The notes under the pieces: model-generated
The model's database searches: none
Seen by the model: only the letters and a program-made list of their open reading frames with translations
Told to the model about the DNA's origin: nothing
Program-made: the position numbers and the translations under genes
Part shown: one piece after another, positions 54,992 to 63,586 of the stretch
How positions within the stretch are numbered: the stretch's first letter is position 1
Layout: every line of letters begins with the position of its first letter
Source of the DNA: CAWAYR01 sp050250875
GTDB lineage: Bacteria; Acidobacteriota; Vicinamibacteria; Vicinamibacterales; UBA2999
Direction of reading: 5' to 3'
Assembly: GCA_050250875.1 (NCBI GenBank)
Contig: JBFWNV010000009.1
Coordinates: forward strand, 84,268 to 148,267
Length of the DNA: 64,000 nt

Positions 54992-55810
54992 ATGATCCGG
55001 TCCGAGCCGCTGCCCGCCGGGTTCGCCGAGGCGCTGGCGGCTGCCCGCCCGCGGTTCGGGTCGCACGTCAGCACCGTGGACTACGCCGCGTCGGTGTCAT
55101 CGACGATGGAGTGGGCCGCGGCCAGGGCCGTGGCCGGAGCACCGCACGGCCTCGTGGTCATCGCCGGCCACCAGTCGGCCGGACGCGGCCGTCGCGGCCA
55201 TCGCTGGTCGTCGCCAGCCCACGCCGGGCTCTATCTGTCGGTCGTCGCCCGACCGCCGGTCGCGCCGATCGCCGACGGCTCGCCGAGTCTGTTCGGGCTG
55301 CTCACGCTGGCCGCCGGCGTCGCGGTGGCCGAGGGAATCGGCCAGGCGACCGGCCTCGAGGCATCACTGAAATGGCCCAACGACCTTTTCTACGGCCACA
55401 AGCTCGCCGGCGTGCTGGCCGAGGGCCACGCCGTGGGCCGGCCGGACCAGTTCGTCGTCATCGGCATCGGGATCAACGTGCGCGACGTGAAGTACCTGCC
55501 CGACAGCGAGGGCCGCACCTCGTCGCTCGAGCGTGAACTCGGCGGCGTTCCGCCTGCCGGTGCGCTGGCCGCCGAGGTGCTGGCCGCCTGGGCGGCGCGC
55601 TACCAGGACCTGCTCGACGGCCGATTCAGCCGTGTCGTCGATCGCTGGCGGGTGCGGGCGTCGGGTCTCATCGGCCGTCCGGTGCTGTGGCACGACGGCG
55701 CGGGCGAGCACGAGGGTACGACCACCGGCATCGACGGCACCGGGGCGCTGCTGGTCGACACCGGCGAACGCGTGGTACGGATCACGACCGGTCCGGTGCA
55801 GTGGCAGTGA
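54992..55810 (+). CDS. birA: Biotin--[acetyl-CoA-carboxylase] ligase
   Basis: This 272-residue enzyme attaches biotin to carboxylases. It has SSTMEWAAARAVAGAP, the biotinyl-AMP loop GHQSAGRGRRGHRWSSP near residue 62, LKWPNDLFYGHKLAGVLAEG, and IGIGINV. The repressor helix-turn-helix seen in E. coli BirA is absent, so it is a pure ligase. The end overlaps the next gene by GTGA. Confidence 0.96.
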   Translation: MIRSEPLPAGFAEALAAARPRFGSHVSTVDYAASVSSTMEWAAARAVAGAPHGLVVIAGHQSAGRGRRGHRWSSPAHAGLYLSVVARPPVAPIADGSPSLFGLLTLAAGVAVAEGIGQATGLEASLKWPNDLFYGHKLAGVLAEGHAVGRPDQFVVIGIGINVRDVKYLPDSEGRTSSLERELGGVPPAGALAAEVLAAWAARYQDLLDGRFSRVVDRWRVRASGLIGRPVLWHDGAGEHEGTTTGIDGTGALLVDTGERVVRITTGPVQWQ

Positions 55811-56535
55811 GCCCCGGCGGACCGCACGGCCCGATCGACGGGCACGCCTACTGTCGCGCCGTCGAAGCGCACCTGTGCCGTCAGAACGGCGGACACCTGA
55901 TCCGCATCGTCGGTCCGGCGTTCGATCTGGTGACCGGCTGGGCGATGACCGGGATTCCGCTGGCGGTGGCCTGCGCCGGCATCGATCGGGCGGTGGCCCG
56001 CGCGGCGCGGCGACCGGGCCGGCACCGCCCGATGCGGGTCGAGTTCTGCGCTGCCGACGTCCTCGACGCCTACGACGAGTGGGCGCGCGCGGTGAGTTCC
56101 GCCGGGATTCCGACCGCGCGCGCCGCCGCGCCACCGGCCGCCCATCGCAAGCCGACGCTCGGGCAGCACATCGACCGTGTCGTCACCCAGTTGACGACGC
56201 TGCGGGGCAGCGGCCGCGTGCCCGCGGCGATGGACGGGGCGCTGGCGGCGGCGATCGCCGCGCTCGACGTCCGGCGCGCCGCGGCGGCGACAGCCCGCGG
56301 GCCGGCGCGCGAGACGCTCATCGCCGAGCTGGCGGCGATCGAGGCCGGCCTGACCGCCGCCGCGCTCGACGCCGTCGACGCCGCCGCCCGCGCCGAGGCC
56401 AGGCGCGACGCCGAAGCGGAGATCGCCGCGTATCGGGCGCGTCTGGCGCCGGCGCAGTGGGACGCCGCCGCAGCGACGGCAACGGCGCGGCTGGTGCGTC
56501 TGCGCCTCGGGTTGCCGCAGGTGGCCTTCGAATGA
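55807..56535 (+). CDS. Conserved-looking helical protein of unknown function
   Basis: This 242-residue protein starts at GTG within the birA stop. The first 90 residues include GHAYCRAVEAHLCRQNGGHL, RIVGPAFDLVTGWAMTGIPL and AVACAGIDRAVARAARRPGR, a compact, well-patterned domain. After a short linker (residues about 100-115) the rest is Ala-rich helix (ETLIAELAAIEAGLTAAAL), probably coiled coil. There is no signal or membrane segment. Overlap with both neighbours (birA and rlmD-like) suggests a real, co-translated gene. I cannot name the family. Confidence 0.7.
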   Translation: MSPGGPHGPIDGHAYCRAVEAHLCRQNGGHLIRIVGPAFDLVTGWAMTGIPLAVACAGIDRAVARAARRPGRHRPMRVEFCAADVLDAYDEWARAVSSAGIPTARAAAPPAAHRKPTLGQHIDRVVTQLTTLRGSGRVPAAMDGALAAAIAALDVRRAAAATARGPARETLIAELAAIEAGLTAAALDAVDAAARAEARRDAEAEIAAYRARLAPAQWDAAAATATARLVRLRLGLPQVAFE

Positions 56536-57797
56536 CGCTCCGGCCGGGGGCGCTCGTCCGTCTCGACGTCGAGCGGCCGGTGGTCGGCGGCCGCATGATC
56601 GCGCGCGAGGGCGGCCGCGTCGTCCTGGTGCGCGGCGCGATTCCGGGCGAACGCGTCGAGGCGCGGATCGAGCGGGTGCAGCGGCAGGTGGCCTGGGCCG
56701 ATACCGTGCGGGTCCTCACCGCGTCTCCCGATCGCGTCGAAGTTCCGGCCGGTCTGACCTGCGGCGGCCAGCTGCTGGCCCACGTCAGCGCGGCGCGCCA
56801 GCGGACGCTCAAGGGCGAGATTCTGGCCGATGCGCTGCGCCGGATCGGCAAGATCGCCGTCGACGGACCGATCGAGGTGCTGAGCGGCCCGGCCGACGGC
56901 TATCGCACCCGGGCCCGCCTGCACCTTCGTGGCGGCGCGGCCGGGTTCTTCGACGAGGGCACCCACCGGCTCTGCGACATCGCGCCGGCGCGTCAGCTGT
57001 CGGCGGCGAGCGCGGACGTCGTGCAGCGGCTGGTCGAGGCGGTGGCGGCGGCGGTGCCAGGTCTGGACGCCGAGATCGAGTGGGCCGAGGACGCCGCCGG
57101 CACGGTGCGGGTGGCTCACCTCATCGTGAGCCGCGGCCGGGACGCGGCGGCGCTGGCGGGGCTGGCGCCGATTGGCGGACTGGACGGCTGCAGCGCCGTC
57201 GCCGCCGACGACCCCAAGGCGCCACGGCAGCGGCTGTGGGGCGACCTGCGTGTCGTCGATCGGGTGCGCGTCGGCGCCGCCGAGGTGTCGATCGCCCACG
57301 ACGCCCGCGCTTTCTTCCAGGGCAATCGCTACCTGCTCCAGCCGCTCGTCGACGAGGTGCTGATCGGCATCGCCGGCCCGGTGCTGGACCTGTATGCCGG
57401 CGCCGGGATGTTCGCCCTCAGCGCCGCGACGGCCGGTCACGCGGTCACCGCCGTCGAGGGCGATCCGGTCGCTGCCGCCGACCTCGCCGACAACGCCGCG
57501 CGCGTGCCGGGCGTGACCGCCGTCCACGCGGCGGTGGAAGCGCACCTGGCGGGCCCACGACACGACGTCGGCACCGTCGTGGTCGATCCACCGCGCACCG
57601 GGCTGTCGCCCGCGGCGCTCGCCGGCGTGCTCGACTGGCGGCCGCAGCGCCTGGTCTACGTGTCGTGCGATCCGGCGACGCTGGCCCGTGATCTGCACGG
57701 CTGCCTGGCGGTGGGGTACCGGCTCGACGGCGTGCGCGGCGTCGACCTTTTTCCGCGCACCGGCCACGTCGAAGCCGTGGTCAGGCTGGCGCGCTGA
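56532..57797 (+). CDS. 23S rRNA (uracil-5-)-methyltransferase-like, RlmD/TrmA family without Fe-S cluster
   Basis: This 421-residue enzyme has a TRAM-like start (RPGALVRLDVERPVVGG) and the SAM fold with FFQGNRYLLQPLV, VLDLYAGAGMFALSAA, VVDPPRTGLSP and the catalytic Cys in LVYVSCDPATLARDL near residue 378. In the Fe-S region only one Cys remains (LTCGGQLLAHV), so the 4Fe-4S cluster typical of RlmD/RlmC is lost. Which uridine it methylates is open. Its last 17 nt overlap the convergent amidotransferase gene. Confidence 0.88.
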   Translation: MTLRPGALVRLDVERPVVGGRMIAREGGRVVLVRGAIPGERVEARIERVQRQVAWADTVRVLTASPDRVEVPAGLTCGGQLLAHVSAARQRTLKGEILADALRRIGKIAVDGPIEVLSGPADGYRTRARLHLRGGAAGFFDEGTHRLCDIAPARQLSAASADVVQRLVEAVAAAVPGLDAEIEWAEDAAGTVRVAHLIVSRGRDAAALAGLAPIGGLDGCSAVAADDPKAPRQRLWGDLRVVDRVRVGAAEVSIAHDARAFFQGNRYLLQPLVDEVLIGIAGPVLDLYAGAGMFALSAATAGHAVTAVEGDPVAAADLADNAARVPGVTAVHAAVEAHLAGPRHDVGTVVVDPPRTGLSPAALAGVLDWRPQRLVYVSCDPATLARDLHGCLAVGYRLDGVRGVDLFPRTGHVEAVVRLAR

Positions 57798-58485
57798 CGC
57801 CGCGCGGCGCGCGCGCGGCCTCGACGAACCCTTCGAACAACGGCCGGAACTCGCCGGTGCGCCAGAAGTTCTCCGGGTGCCACTGGACGCCGAGACAGAA
57901 GCGGGCGGCCGGACGTTCCAGCGCTTCGATCACGCCGTCGGGCGCGGTGGCGGTGACCTCGAGCCCGCCGCCGAGGTGCCGCACCGCCTGATGGTGGCGG
58001 CTGTTCACCTGGCAGCTCTCGCCGTCCTCGAGTTCGTCCTGCATCAGGGCGGCGAGGCGTGAGGTCGGGGCGATCCACACCTCGTGGGCCAGCGCATACC
58101 GCGGCTCGGCCACGGCGTGGTGCAGGGCGCCGTTCACTTCGGTCGGAATGTCCTGGACCAGATCGCCGCCACAGGCGACGTTGAGCACCTGCATGCCCCG
58201 GCAGATCGCCAGCAGCGGCAGGTCGGCGGCGATTGCCGCCTTGACGAGGGCGATCTCGTAGGCGTCCCGTCCGGGCTCGGCGGCGACGAAGGAGGCATGG
58301 GCCGTGGCTCCGTACAGCGCCGGATCGACGTCGCCGCCGCCGGTCAGCAGCAGGCCGTCGACGCGCCCGACGACGCCCTCGGGAGCGTCGTCCGTCGTCA
58401 GTTCGACCACGACGGCGCCGGCGCGGCGGATCGACTCGACGTAGTCGGTCATCTGACGGCAGGGCGCGATCGCGATGGTGGGCAT
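57781..58485 (-). CDS. Class I glutamine amidotransferase-like hydrolase, PuuD/peptidase C26 family
   Basis: This 234-residue enzyme would cleave a gamma-glutamyl amide. It shows GLLLTGGGDVDPALYG, the nucleophile in PLLAICRGMQVLNVACGG near residue 95, a HHQAVRHLG stretch and the His-Glu pair in GVQWHPENF near residue 205. It lies just upstream of the rlmD-like gene's end and just downstream of argS on the minus strand. Confidence 0.93.
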   Translation of the reverse strand: MPTIAIAPCRQMTDYVESIRRAGAVVVELTTDDAPEGVVGRVDGLLLTGGGDVDPALYGATAHASFVAAEPGRDAYEIALVKAAIAADLPLLAICRGMQVLNVACGGDLVQDIPTEVNGALHHAVAEPRYALAHEVWIAPTSRLAALMQDELEDGESCQVNSRHHQAVRHLGGGLEVTATAPDGVIEALERPAARFCLGVQWHPENFWRTGEFRPLFEGFVEAARAPRGVSAPA

Positions 58486-58497
58486 GGCCCGAGTGTC

Positions 58498-60528
58498 CTA
58501 CATCCGGGCCGGCGCGTCGATGCCCATCACGGCGAGGGCGGCGGTGAGCTGCCGGCGGACGTAGACGATCGCCGCGGCCCGCCACAAGCGCACGTCCTGG
58601 CGTTCCTCGGCCAGGATCGGCGCGGCATGGTAGAGGGCGTTGAAGGCCTGCGCCAGGCCGAACGCGAACTTGGCGAGGACGGCGAGCTCGAGCGTGCGGA
58701 TCGCCGTCTCGGTCACCTCGTCGAGGCGCGCCGCCTCGAGCACGAGGCTCCACAGCTGGTCGGCGTGCTCGTCGTCGGTGAGCGCGCGTGGCGGCTCGGC
58801 CGCCAGGGCGGCGATGACGTCGCCCTCGTCGAGCCGGTCGCGGTCCCGCAGCTTCTGGAGGATGTTGCGCGCCCGCACCACGGCGTACTGGAGGTACGGG
58901 CCACTCTCGCCTTCGAAGCTGAGGGCTTCGTCGATGTCGAAGGCGATCACCTTGGTGCGCGAGTACTTGACCATGAAGTAGCGCACGGCGGCGACGCCGA
59001 TCTGCTCGGCGGTACGCCGGGCGTCGGCGGTGGTGAGCTCGGGGTTGCGGCGGGTCACCTCGCCGGCGGCGTTGTCGATCAGCCGGTCGAGCAGGTCGTC
59101 GGCCTTGACGCCGGTGCCCTTGCGGCCCGAGACCTCGACGAACGGGCGGCGGGCCTCGTCGGAGTCGGGGGGCGGCGCGAATCCGAACGTGCGCGCCGTG
59201 GCGTGGGACAGCGCCACCATCTCGTAGGCGTAGTGCGTGTGGCGGGCGGCTTCGTCGGGATGGCCGGCGGCGGCGAGGGCCTGCTTGAGCAGCTGCTGCA
59301 GGTAGGCCTGGCGGACGTCGATGACGTTGTAGGTGGCGTCGGCGGCGCCGAACGCCGGATGCGGCGTCTCGGCGATCGCTTCGTCGCTGGTGGTCGCCCA
59401 CAGCGGCCGCCCGTCGGGCCGCCGTGCGAACGTGCGGTAGTGGAAGTCGTGGCCGAGCAGGCCGAGCTTCCAGAACTGGTAGGCCATGTCCTTGCCGACG
59501 TAGGTGACCGTGCCGTTCGACCGCACGATGACCTTCTCGCGCTGTTCGGTGTCGTCGCCGCCGGCCGCGCCGGGCTCGCCGGCCGGCGACTCGGCGGCCG
59601 GCCCGTCGGCGGCCGGGTCGTCGATCCGCATCACCCAGCACCCGGCCAGCTTGCCGTCGGTCTGCAGGAACACCGCGCCGGAGGCCTTCAGCCGCTCGAA
59701 GGCCCGGGCCCAGAAACGCATCCGCAGGATGTCGCCCTCCCAGGTCAGCAGGTCGTAGTCGATGCCGAGGCGGGCCATCGTGACCAGGTGGGTGCGGACA
59801 ATGCGGTCGGCGATGAAGGCGCCGATCGCCGCCGTCGGATCCTCGCCGTGCTCGATCTCGTGGAGCGTCGCGGCGCGGATTGCCAGCCGCGCTCGATCGG
59901 CCTCGTACCACTCCGTCACCCGGGCGTAGAGGTCCCAGCAGTAGTGGTCGAAGCGGGTGGTGTCGGCGAGGCGGCGCACGCCGTCGAGATCGAGGCCCTC
60001 GAGGTGGCGGACACCGACGACGACGTCAGCCACCTGCACGCCGGTGTCGTCGATGTAGTTCTGCACCTCGACCTGGCGGCCGTGCAGGCGGAGCGCGCGC
60101 ACCAGGGTATCGCCGAGACAGGCGTTGCGCAGATGGCCGATATGGGCGGCCTTGTTCGGGTTGATCGCCGTGTGCTCGACGATCGTCTTGCCGGCGGGCG
60201 GCGCGGGCGGGGGCACGCGATGCTCGAGCCGGGCGCGCAGGAACGCGCCGCGGTCGAGGAACACGTTCAGGTAGCCGTTCGGCGCGGCGTCGACTCGGGC
60301 CACGCCGTCGATGCTGCCGAGGGCGCGGGCGAGTTCCTGCGCGATGGCGCGCGGTGCCTTGCGCAGCGAGCGGGCAAGATGGAACGCCACCGGCGACCCG
60401 ATGTCGCCGAGCGCGCGCGACGGCGGGGTTTCGAGCGGGACGTCCGCGGTCGCGGCGTCGGGGCCGAACGCGGAGTGGAGGGCGGCGCGGATCGCGGTCC
60501 GGAGCCGGTCGTGCAGCGACAGCATCAT
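58498..60528 (-). CDS. argS: Arginyl-tRNA synthetase
   Basis: This 676-residue class I synthetase charges tRNA-Arg. The N-terminal Add-1 domain covers about residues 5-100. The HIGH-like motif is NPNKAAHIGHLRNACLGD near 125, followed by QVEVQNYIDDTGVQVADV. The KMSKS site is replaced by SGRKGTGVKADDLLD near 465. The DALR anticodon domain ends the protein. A Pro/Ala/Gly/Glu-rich insert (AADGPAAESPAGEPGAAGG) near 312-330 is absent in most relatives and makes it longer than the usual 550-600 residues. Confidence 0.96.
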   Translation of the reverse strand: MMLSLHDRLRTAIRAALHSAFGPDAATADVPLETPPSRALGDIGSPVAFHLARSLRKAPRAIAQELARALGSIDGVARVDAAPNGYLNVFLDRGAFLRARLEHRVPPPAPPAGKTIVEHTAINPNKAAHIGHLRNACLGDTLVRALRLHGRQVEVQNYIDDTGVQVADVVVGVRHLEGLDLDGVRRLADTTRFDHYCWDLYARVTEWYEADRARLAIRAATLHEIEHGEDPTAAIGAFIADRIVRTHLVTMARLGIDYDLLTWEGDILRMRFWARAFERLKASGAVFLQTDGKLAGCWVMRIDDPAADGPAAESPAGEPGAAGGDDTEQREKVIVRSNGTVTYVGKDMAYQFWKLGLLGHDFHYRTFARRPDGRPLWATTSDEAIAETPHPAFGAADATYNVIDVRQAYLQQLLKQALAAAGHPDEAARHTHYAYEMVALSHATARTFGFAPPPDSDEARRPFVEVSGRKGTGVKADDLLDRLIDNAAGEVTRRNPELTTADARRTAEQIGVAAVRYFMVKYSRTKVIAFDIDEALSFEGESGPYLQYAVVRARNILQKLRDRDRLDEGDVIAALAAEPPRALTDDEHADQLWSLVLEAARLDEVTETAIRTLELAVLAKFAFGLAQAFNALYHAAPILAEERQDVRLWRAAAIVYVRRQLTAALAVMGIDAPARM

Positions 60529-60670
60529 GGTGGGTGAGGGGCGGCGGTCGCGGGGGCAACCCGGCCGGCCGTTCAGATCCTACCTTTCGGCCCGCACCGC
60601 CGTCGATGACATCGGCGGGGCCCGCCGCGGCCCGCGTGGACAGCCGCGCGCGCCGTGCGATAGGCTCTCG

Positions 60671-61282
60671 TCACTCGCGCGACGCCGCGGGCCCGCCGAG
60701 TTGCCGGGCCCGCGCGTAGTCGGCCGGTGTGTTCACGTTGCAGAGCAGCGTTCCGTCAGGATCCAGCGGCGCCAGCGCGGCGTCGTCCAGCACCACGACG
60801 TCGAGCGCGGCGACGGCCGCGACCACGCGCCGCTCGCCGGCGTCGAGCTGCCGGCGAAGACGCGGCGCCACGCGCCGCCGGTACGCGGCCGCCAGCGGAT
60901 GCCAGCCCTCGGCGGCGGTCCGCGGTATCACCGCATCGTGGTCGCCGATTCGGGCCAGCAGCACTTCGATGAACCCCGCCGTGAGGAACGGCATGTCGCC
61001 GGCCACCACGACGACCACGTCGGTGTCGGCGGCGTCGAGCGCGGTCCACAGGGCGCCGAGCGCGCCGCCGTCGGCGACGCGATCGGCGACGACGGGGAGC
61101 CCCGTCGGGGCGAGGCCGGCGGCCGCCGGCGCGATCAGCGCCGGTTCGGCCCCGAGTGCGGCGAACGTCGCGCGCTGGCGCGCGAGGATCGTCGCCCCGC
61201 CGACGTCGAGCAGCGGCTTGGCCTGGCCATCGAGCCGGCGGGCCTTGCCACCGGCGAGAATCGCCGCCGACCAGGTGAGCAT
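60671..61282 (-). CDS. mobA: Molybdenum cofactor guanylyltransferase
   Basis: This 203-residue nucleotidyltransferase attaches GMP to molybdopterin. It has the GTP loop AAILAGGKARRLDGQAKPLL, the GDMPFLTAGFIEVLLARI Mg site near residue 98, WHPLAAAYRR and LCNVNTPADYARA near the end. The ATG used gives the standard family start; the longer frame has an unrelated lead. It implies a molybdoenzyme elsewhere in the genome. It is divergent from the V4R-like gene with 21 bp between starts. Confidence 0.92.
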   Translation of the reverse strand: MLTWSAAILAGGKARRLDGQAKPLLDVGGATILARQRATFAALGAEPALIAPAAAGLAPTGLPVVADRVADGGALGALWTALDAADTDVVVVVAGDMPFLTAGFIEVLLARIGDHDAVIPRTAAEGWHPLAAAYRRRVAPRLRRQLDAGERRVVAAVAALDVVVLDDAALAPLDPDGTLLCNVNTPADYARARQLGGPAASRE

Positions 61283-61303
61283 CGTGCCCCGTACGGTACC
61301 AGA

Positions 61304-61918
61304 ATGACGGGTCGGGCCGGTCGCAGCGAAGATGGCATCGGCCGCCTCCTGGTGGCGAGCCTGCATCAGGCGATCAGCGATGCGATGCCGCAGCGGCTGG
61401 AGTACTACGAGCACTGGCTCGGGCCGATGGGACTCAAGGACGGGCGGAGCGGCCTCGCGCCGCTCGGTGCGGTGCTCAGCTTCCTGCGCCAGGAGGGCCG
61501 GCCGGTGTACGACGACGTGATGACGCGCGCCGGCCACGCCTCGGCCGAGTGGCACCTGTCCGAGGACGCCGTCGGCGTGCGCCTGGCCCGTGCCCTGCCG
61601 ACCGCGCTCCGTCGGCGGCTGGCCCTGGGCCGCAGCCGCCGGCTCGTGCGGGCCGCGTTCGAGCCCGCCAGCGCGCGGGTGGCGGTGCGGCAGGGCCGCG
61701 GGCAGATGGACCTCGACGGGTCGATCTTCTGCGCCGTACGTGAACCGTGGCCGTGGCCGACCTGCACGTACTTCGCGGCGGTGGTCGAGCGGCACCTGGC
61801 CCTCTGCGGCGCGTCCGCCCGCGTGGCGATCACGCAGTGTCGCGCCACCGGCGCCGGGTGCTGCCGGTTCGACGTCGACTTCACCGCGCCGCCGCCGGTC
61901 GACGAGGTGCAGGCATGA
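61304..61918 (+). CDS. V4R/hydrocarbon-binding-like small-ligand domain protein
   Basis: This 204-residue protein has a helical N-terminal part (LLVASLHQAISDAMPQRLEY) and a C-terminal alpha/beta domain ending ITQCRATGAGCCRFDVDF. The Cys-x-Ala-x-Gly-x3-Cys-x-Phe ending matches V4R (4-vinyl reductase-like) and heme-NO-binding-like families, where the cysteines bind metal or ligand. A conserved CTYFAAVVERHLALCG helix lies before it. The stop overlaps the TPR gene start (ATGA), so they work together. The ligand is unknown. Confidence 0.6.
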   Translation: MTGRAGRSEDGIGRLLVASLHQAISDAMPQRLEYYEHWLGPMGLKDGRSGLAPLGAVLSFLRQEGRPVYDDVMTRAGHASAEWHLSEDAVGVRLARALPTALRRRLALGRSRRLVRAAFEPASARVAVRQGRGQMDLDGSIFCAVREPWPWPTCTYFAAVVERHLALCGASARVAITQCRATGAGCCRFDVDFTAPPPVDEVQA

Positions 61919-63546
61919 GTCCGCCGGCGGTGCGACACTGGGTCGTCCAGGCGACGCAGGTCGTCGGCGTCGTGGCGCTGGCCGCCGCCGGGGCGCCGGC
62001 GCAGGCGCCGCCGCCGATTACGTTGGTCGTGCCGTTCGCGCTGGAGAAGTTCGAGCCGCGGGTCGCGTGGCTGGGCGAGGCTGCGGCCATCGGGCTGACC
62101 GCGGCGCTCGCCGAGCGCGGCGTCGACGCGGTCGACCGCGACGAGCGCCTCGAGGTCTTCGAGCGCCTGCAATTGCCGCCGGCGGCGACGCTGACGCGGG
62201 CGACGATCATCAAGGTGGCTGAACTGGTCGGCGCCTCACAGGTGATCCTGGGCCGGGTCGGCGCGACCGGCAGCGACGTGACCATCGACGCGCAGGTGCT
62301 GCACGTCGACACCGCCCGCCTCGATCCGCCGCTGCACCACGTGGCGCCGGTGAGCGGACTCCTGCAGGCCTACCGGGACGTCGCCGCGCGGGCGGCGCCG
62401 GGCACGCCGCCGCCGCCGTCCGGAGCACCGGCACTGGCGCCGTCGGTGCCCGCCTTCGAGCTGTACGTGCGCGGGCTGACGGCGGGCAGCGAAGAGGGCC
62501 AGGAACGGTATCTCGCCCAGGCGATTGAGGCAGCCCCCGGGTACGTCGCGGCCCGGCTGGCGCTGTGGGGCGTGCAGACGGCACGTGGCGCCCACGACCA
62601 GGCCGTGGCCACCTTGAGCGCCGTGCCATCCGGCGGGCCGCTCGCGACCGCCGTCGGGATTCGTCGCGCCACGTCGCTCCTGCAGCTGCGGCGCTACGAC
62701 GACGCCTTCGCGGCGCTCAAGGCCCAGGCCGACGACGCCCGCTCGCCGGTCGTCGCCAATCTGCTCGGCGTGGTACAGCTGCGGCGGGTCGCCACGGCGC
62801 AGACCGGCCGGGCGACCTACTACTTCCACCAGGCGGCCGAACTCGATCCGGCAGACGCCGATTACTGCTTCAACCTGGGCTACGCCTACTGGCAGGAGAA
62901 GGACGCGATGGCCGCGGCCTACTGGCTGCGCGAAGCGGTGCGCCGGGACCCCGCCGACGGCGACGCCCACTACGTGCTCGCCGCCGCGCTCGCCGCCAGC
63001 GGGGCGGGTGCCGAGGCCGACCGGGAGCGGGAGCTGGCGCGTCGGCTGTCGGAGCGGTGGGAGGCGGTCGCCGCCGGCGATGCCGTGCCGCGCGGCCTCG
63101 AGCGTGTCAAGGAGCGGACCTCGCCGGCGCGAACGCGCGTGGACACGCGTCTGCTGGCGGGGGCCCAGCGCGACCAGCGTGAGGCGGCGGCGTTCCACGT
63201 CGAGACGGCGCGCCGCGCGTTCGACCAGGGCCGCGACCCCGAGACGATCCGCGAAGCGCAGCGTGCCGTCTACCTGTCGCCGTACGATCCGTCCGCCCAT
63301 CTGCTGCTCGGCCGGGCGCTCGCCCGCAGCGGACTGCTGCAGGAGGCGGTCGACGCGTTGAAGATCGCCATCTGGAGTGCCGAGACGGCGGCCGCGCACG
63401 TCGCGCTGGGCGACGTGCTGCTGCGCCTCCGCGACGTCGACGGCGCCGGGCGCGCCGCTGATCGCGCCCTGGTGCTCGAGCCCGACAACGCCGACGCGGT
63501 CGCCCTTGCCGCGCGCGTGCGGGCCGCCAGGGCCGGCGGCGCGTGA
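61915..63546 (+). CDS. Secreted or periplasmic tetratricopeptide-repeat protein
   Basis: This 543-residue protein has a signal-like N-terminus (VVGVVALAAAGAPAQA). A domain of about 130 residues resembles curli-/GldG-type FlgO or TolB-amino domains (ITLVVPFALEKF, VGASQVILGRVGATGSDVTI). About eight TPR helices follow, including FELYVRGLTAGSEEGQERYL, YYFHQAAELDPADADYCFNL, LREAVRRDPADGDAHYVLA and RALVLEPDNADAVALAARV. TPRs mediate protein contacts. It is co-translated with the V4R-like gene. Confidence 0.8.
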   Translation: MSPPAVRHWVVQATQVVGVVALAAAGAPAQAPPPITLVVPFALEKFEPRVAWLGEAAAIGLTAALAERGVDAVDRDERLEVFERLQLPPAATLTRATIIKVAELVGASQVILGRVGATGSDVTIDAQVLHVDTARLDPPLHHVAPVSGLLQAYRDVAARAAPGTPPPPSGAPALAPSVPAFELYVRGLTAGSEEGQERYLAQAIEAAPGYVAARLALWGVQTARGAHDQAVATLSAVPSGGPLATAVGIRRATSLLQLRRYDDAFAALKAQADDARSPVVANLLGVVQLRRVATAQTGRATYYFHQAAELDPADADYCFNLGYAYWQEKDAMAAAYWLREAVRRDPADGDAHYVLAAALAASGAGAEADRERELARRLSERWEAVAAGDAVPRGLERVKERTSPARTRVDTRLLAGAQRDQREAAAFHVETARRAFDQGRDPETIREAQRAVYLSPYDPSAHLLLGRALARSGLLQEAVDALKIAIWSAETAAAHVALGDVLLRLRDVDGAGRAADRALVLEPDNADAVALAARVRAARAGGA

Positions 63547-63552
63547 TACGAT
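63544..63552 (+). promoter_or_regulatory. Extended -10 promoter for the last gene
   Basis: TGATACGAT overlaps the TPR gene's TGA and matches TGn-TANNNT. It lies 34 nt upstream of the ATG. No -35 is clear. Confidence 0.4.
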
Positions 63553-63586
63553 CGGCTCGGCCGAGGATGCGCCGGGTGCGCTGCGC

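Noticed and set aside
61304..61918. V4R-like gene as a certain bacteriochlorophyll reductase
   Set aside because: Only the Cys-containing end matches; no photosynthesis genes are present, so I call it a V4R-like domain only.
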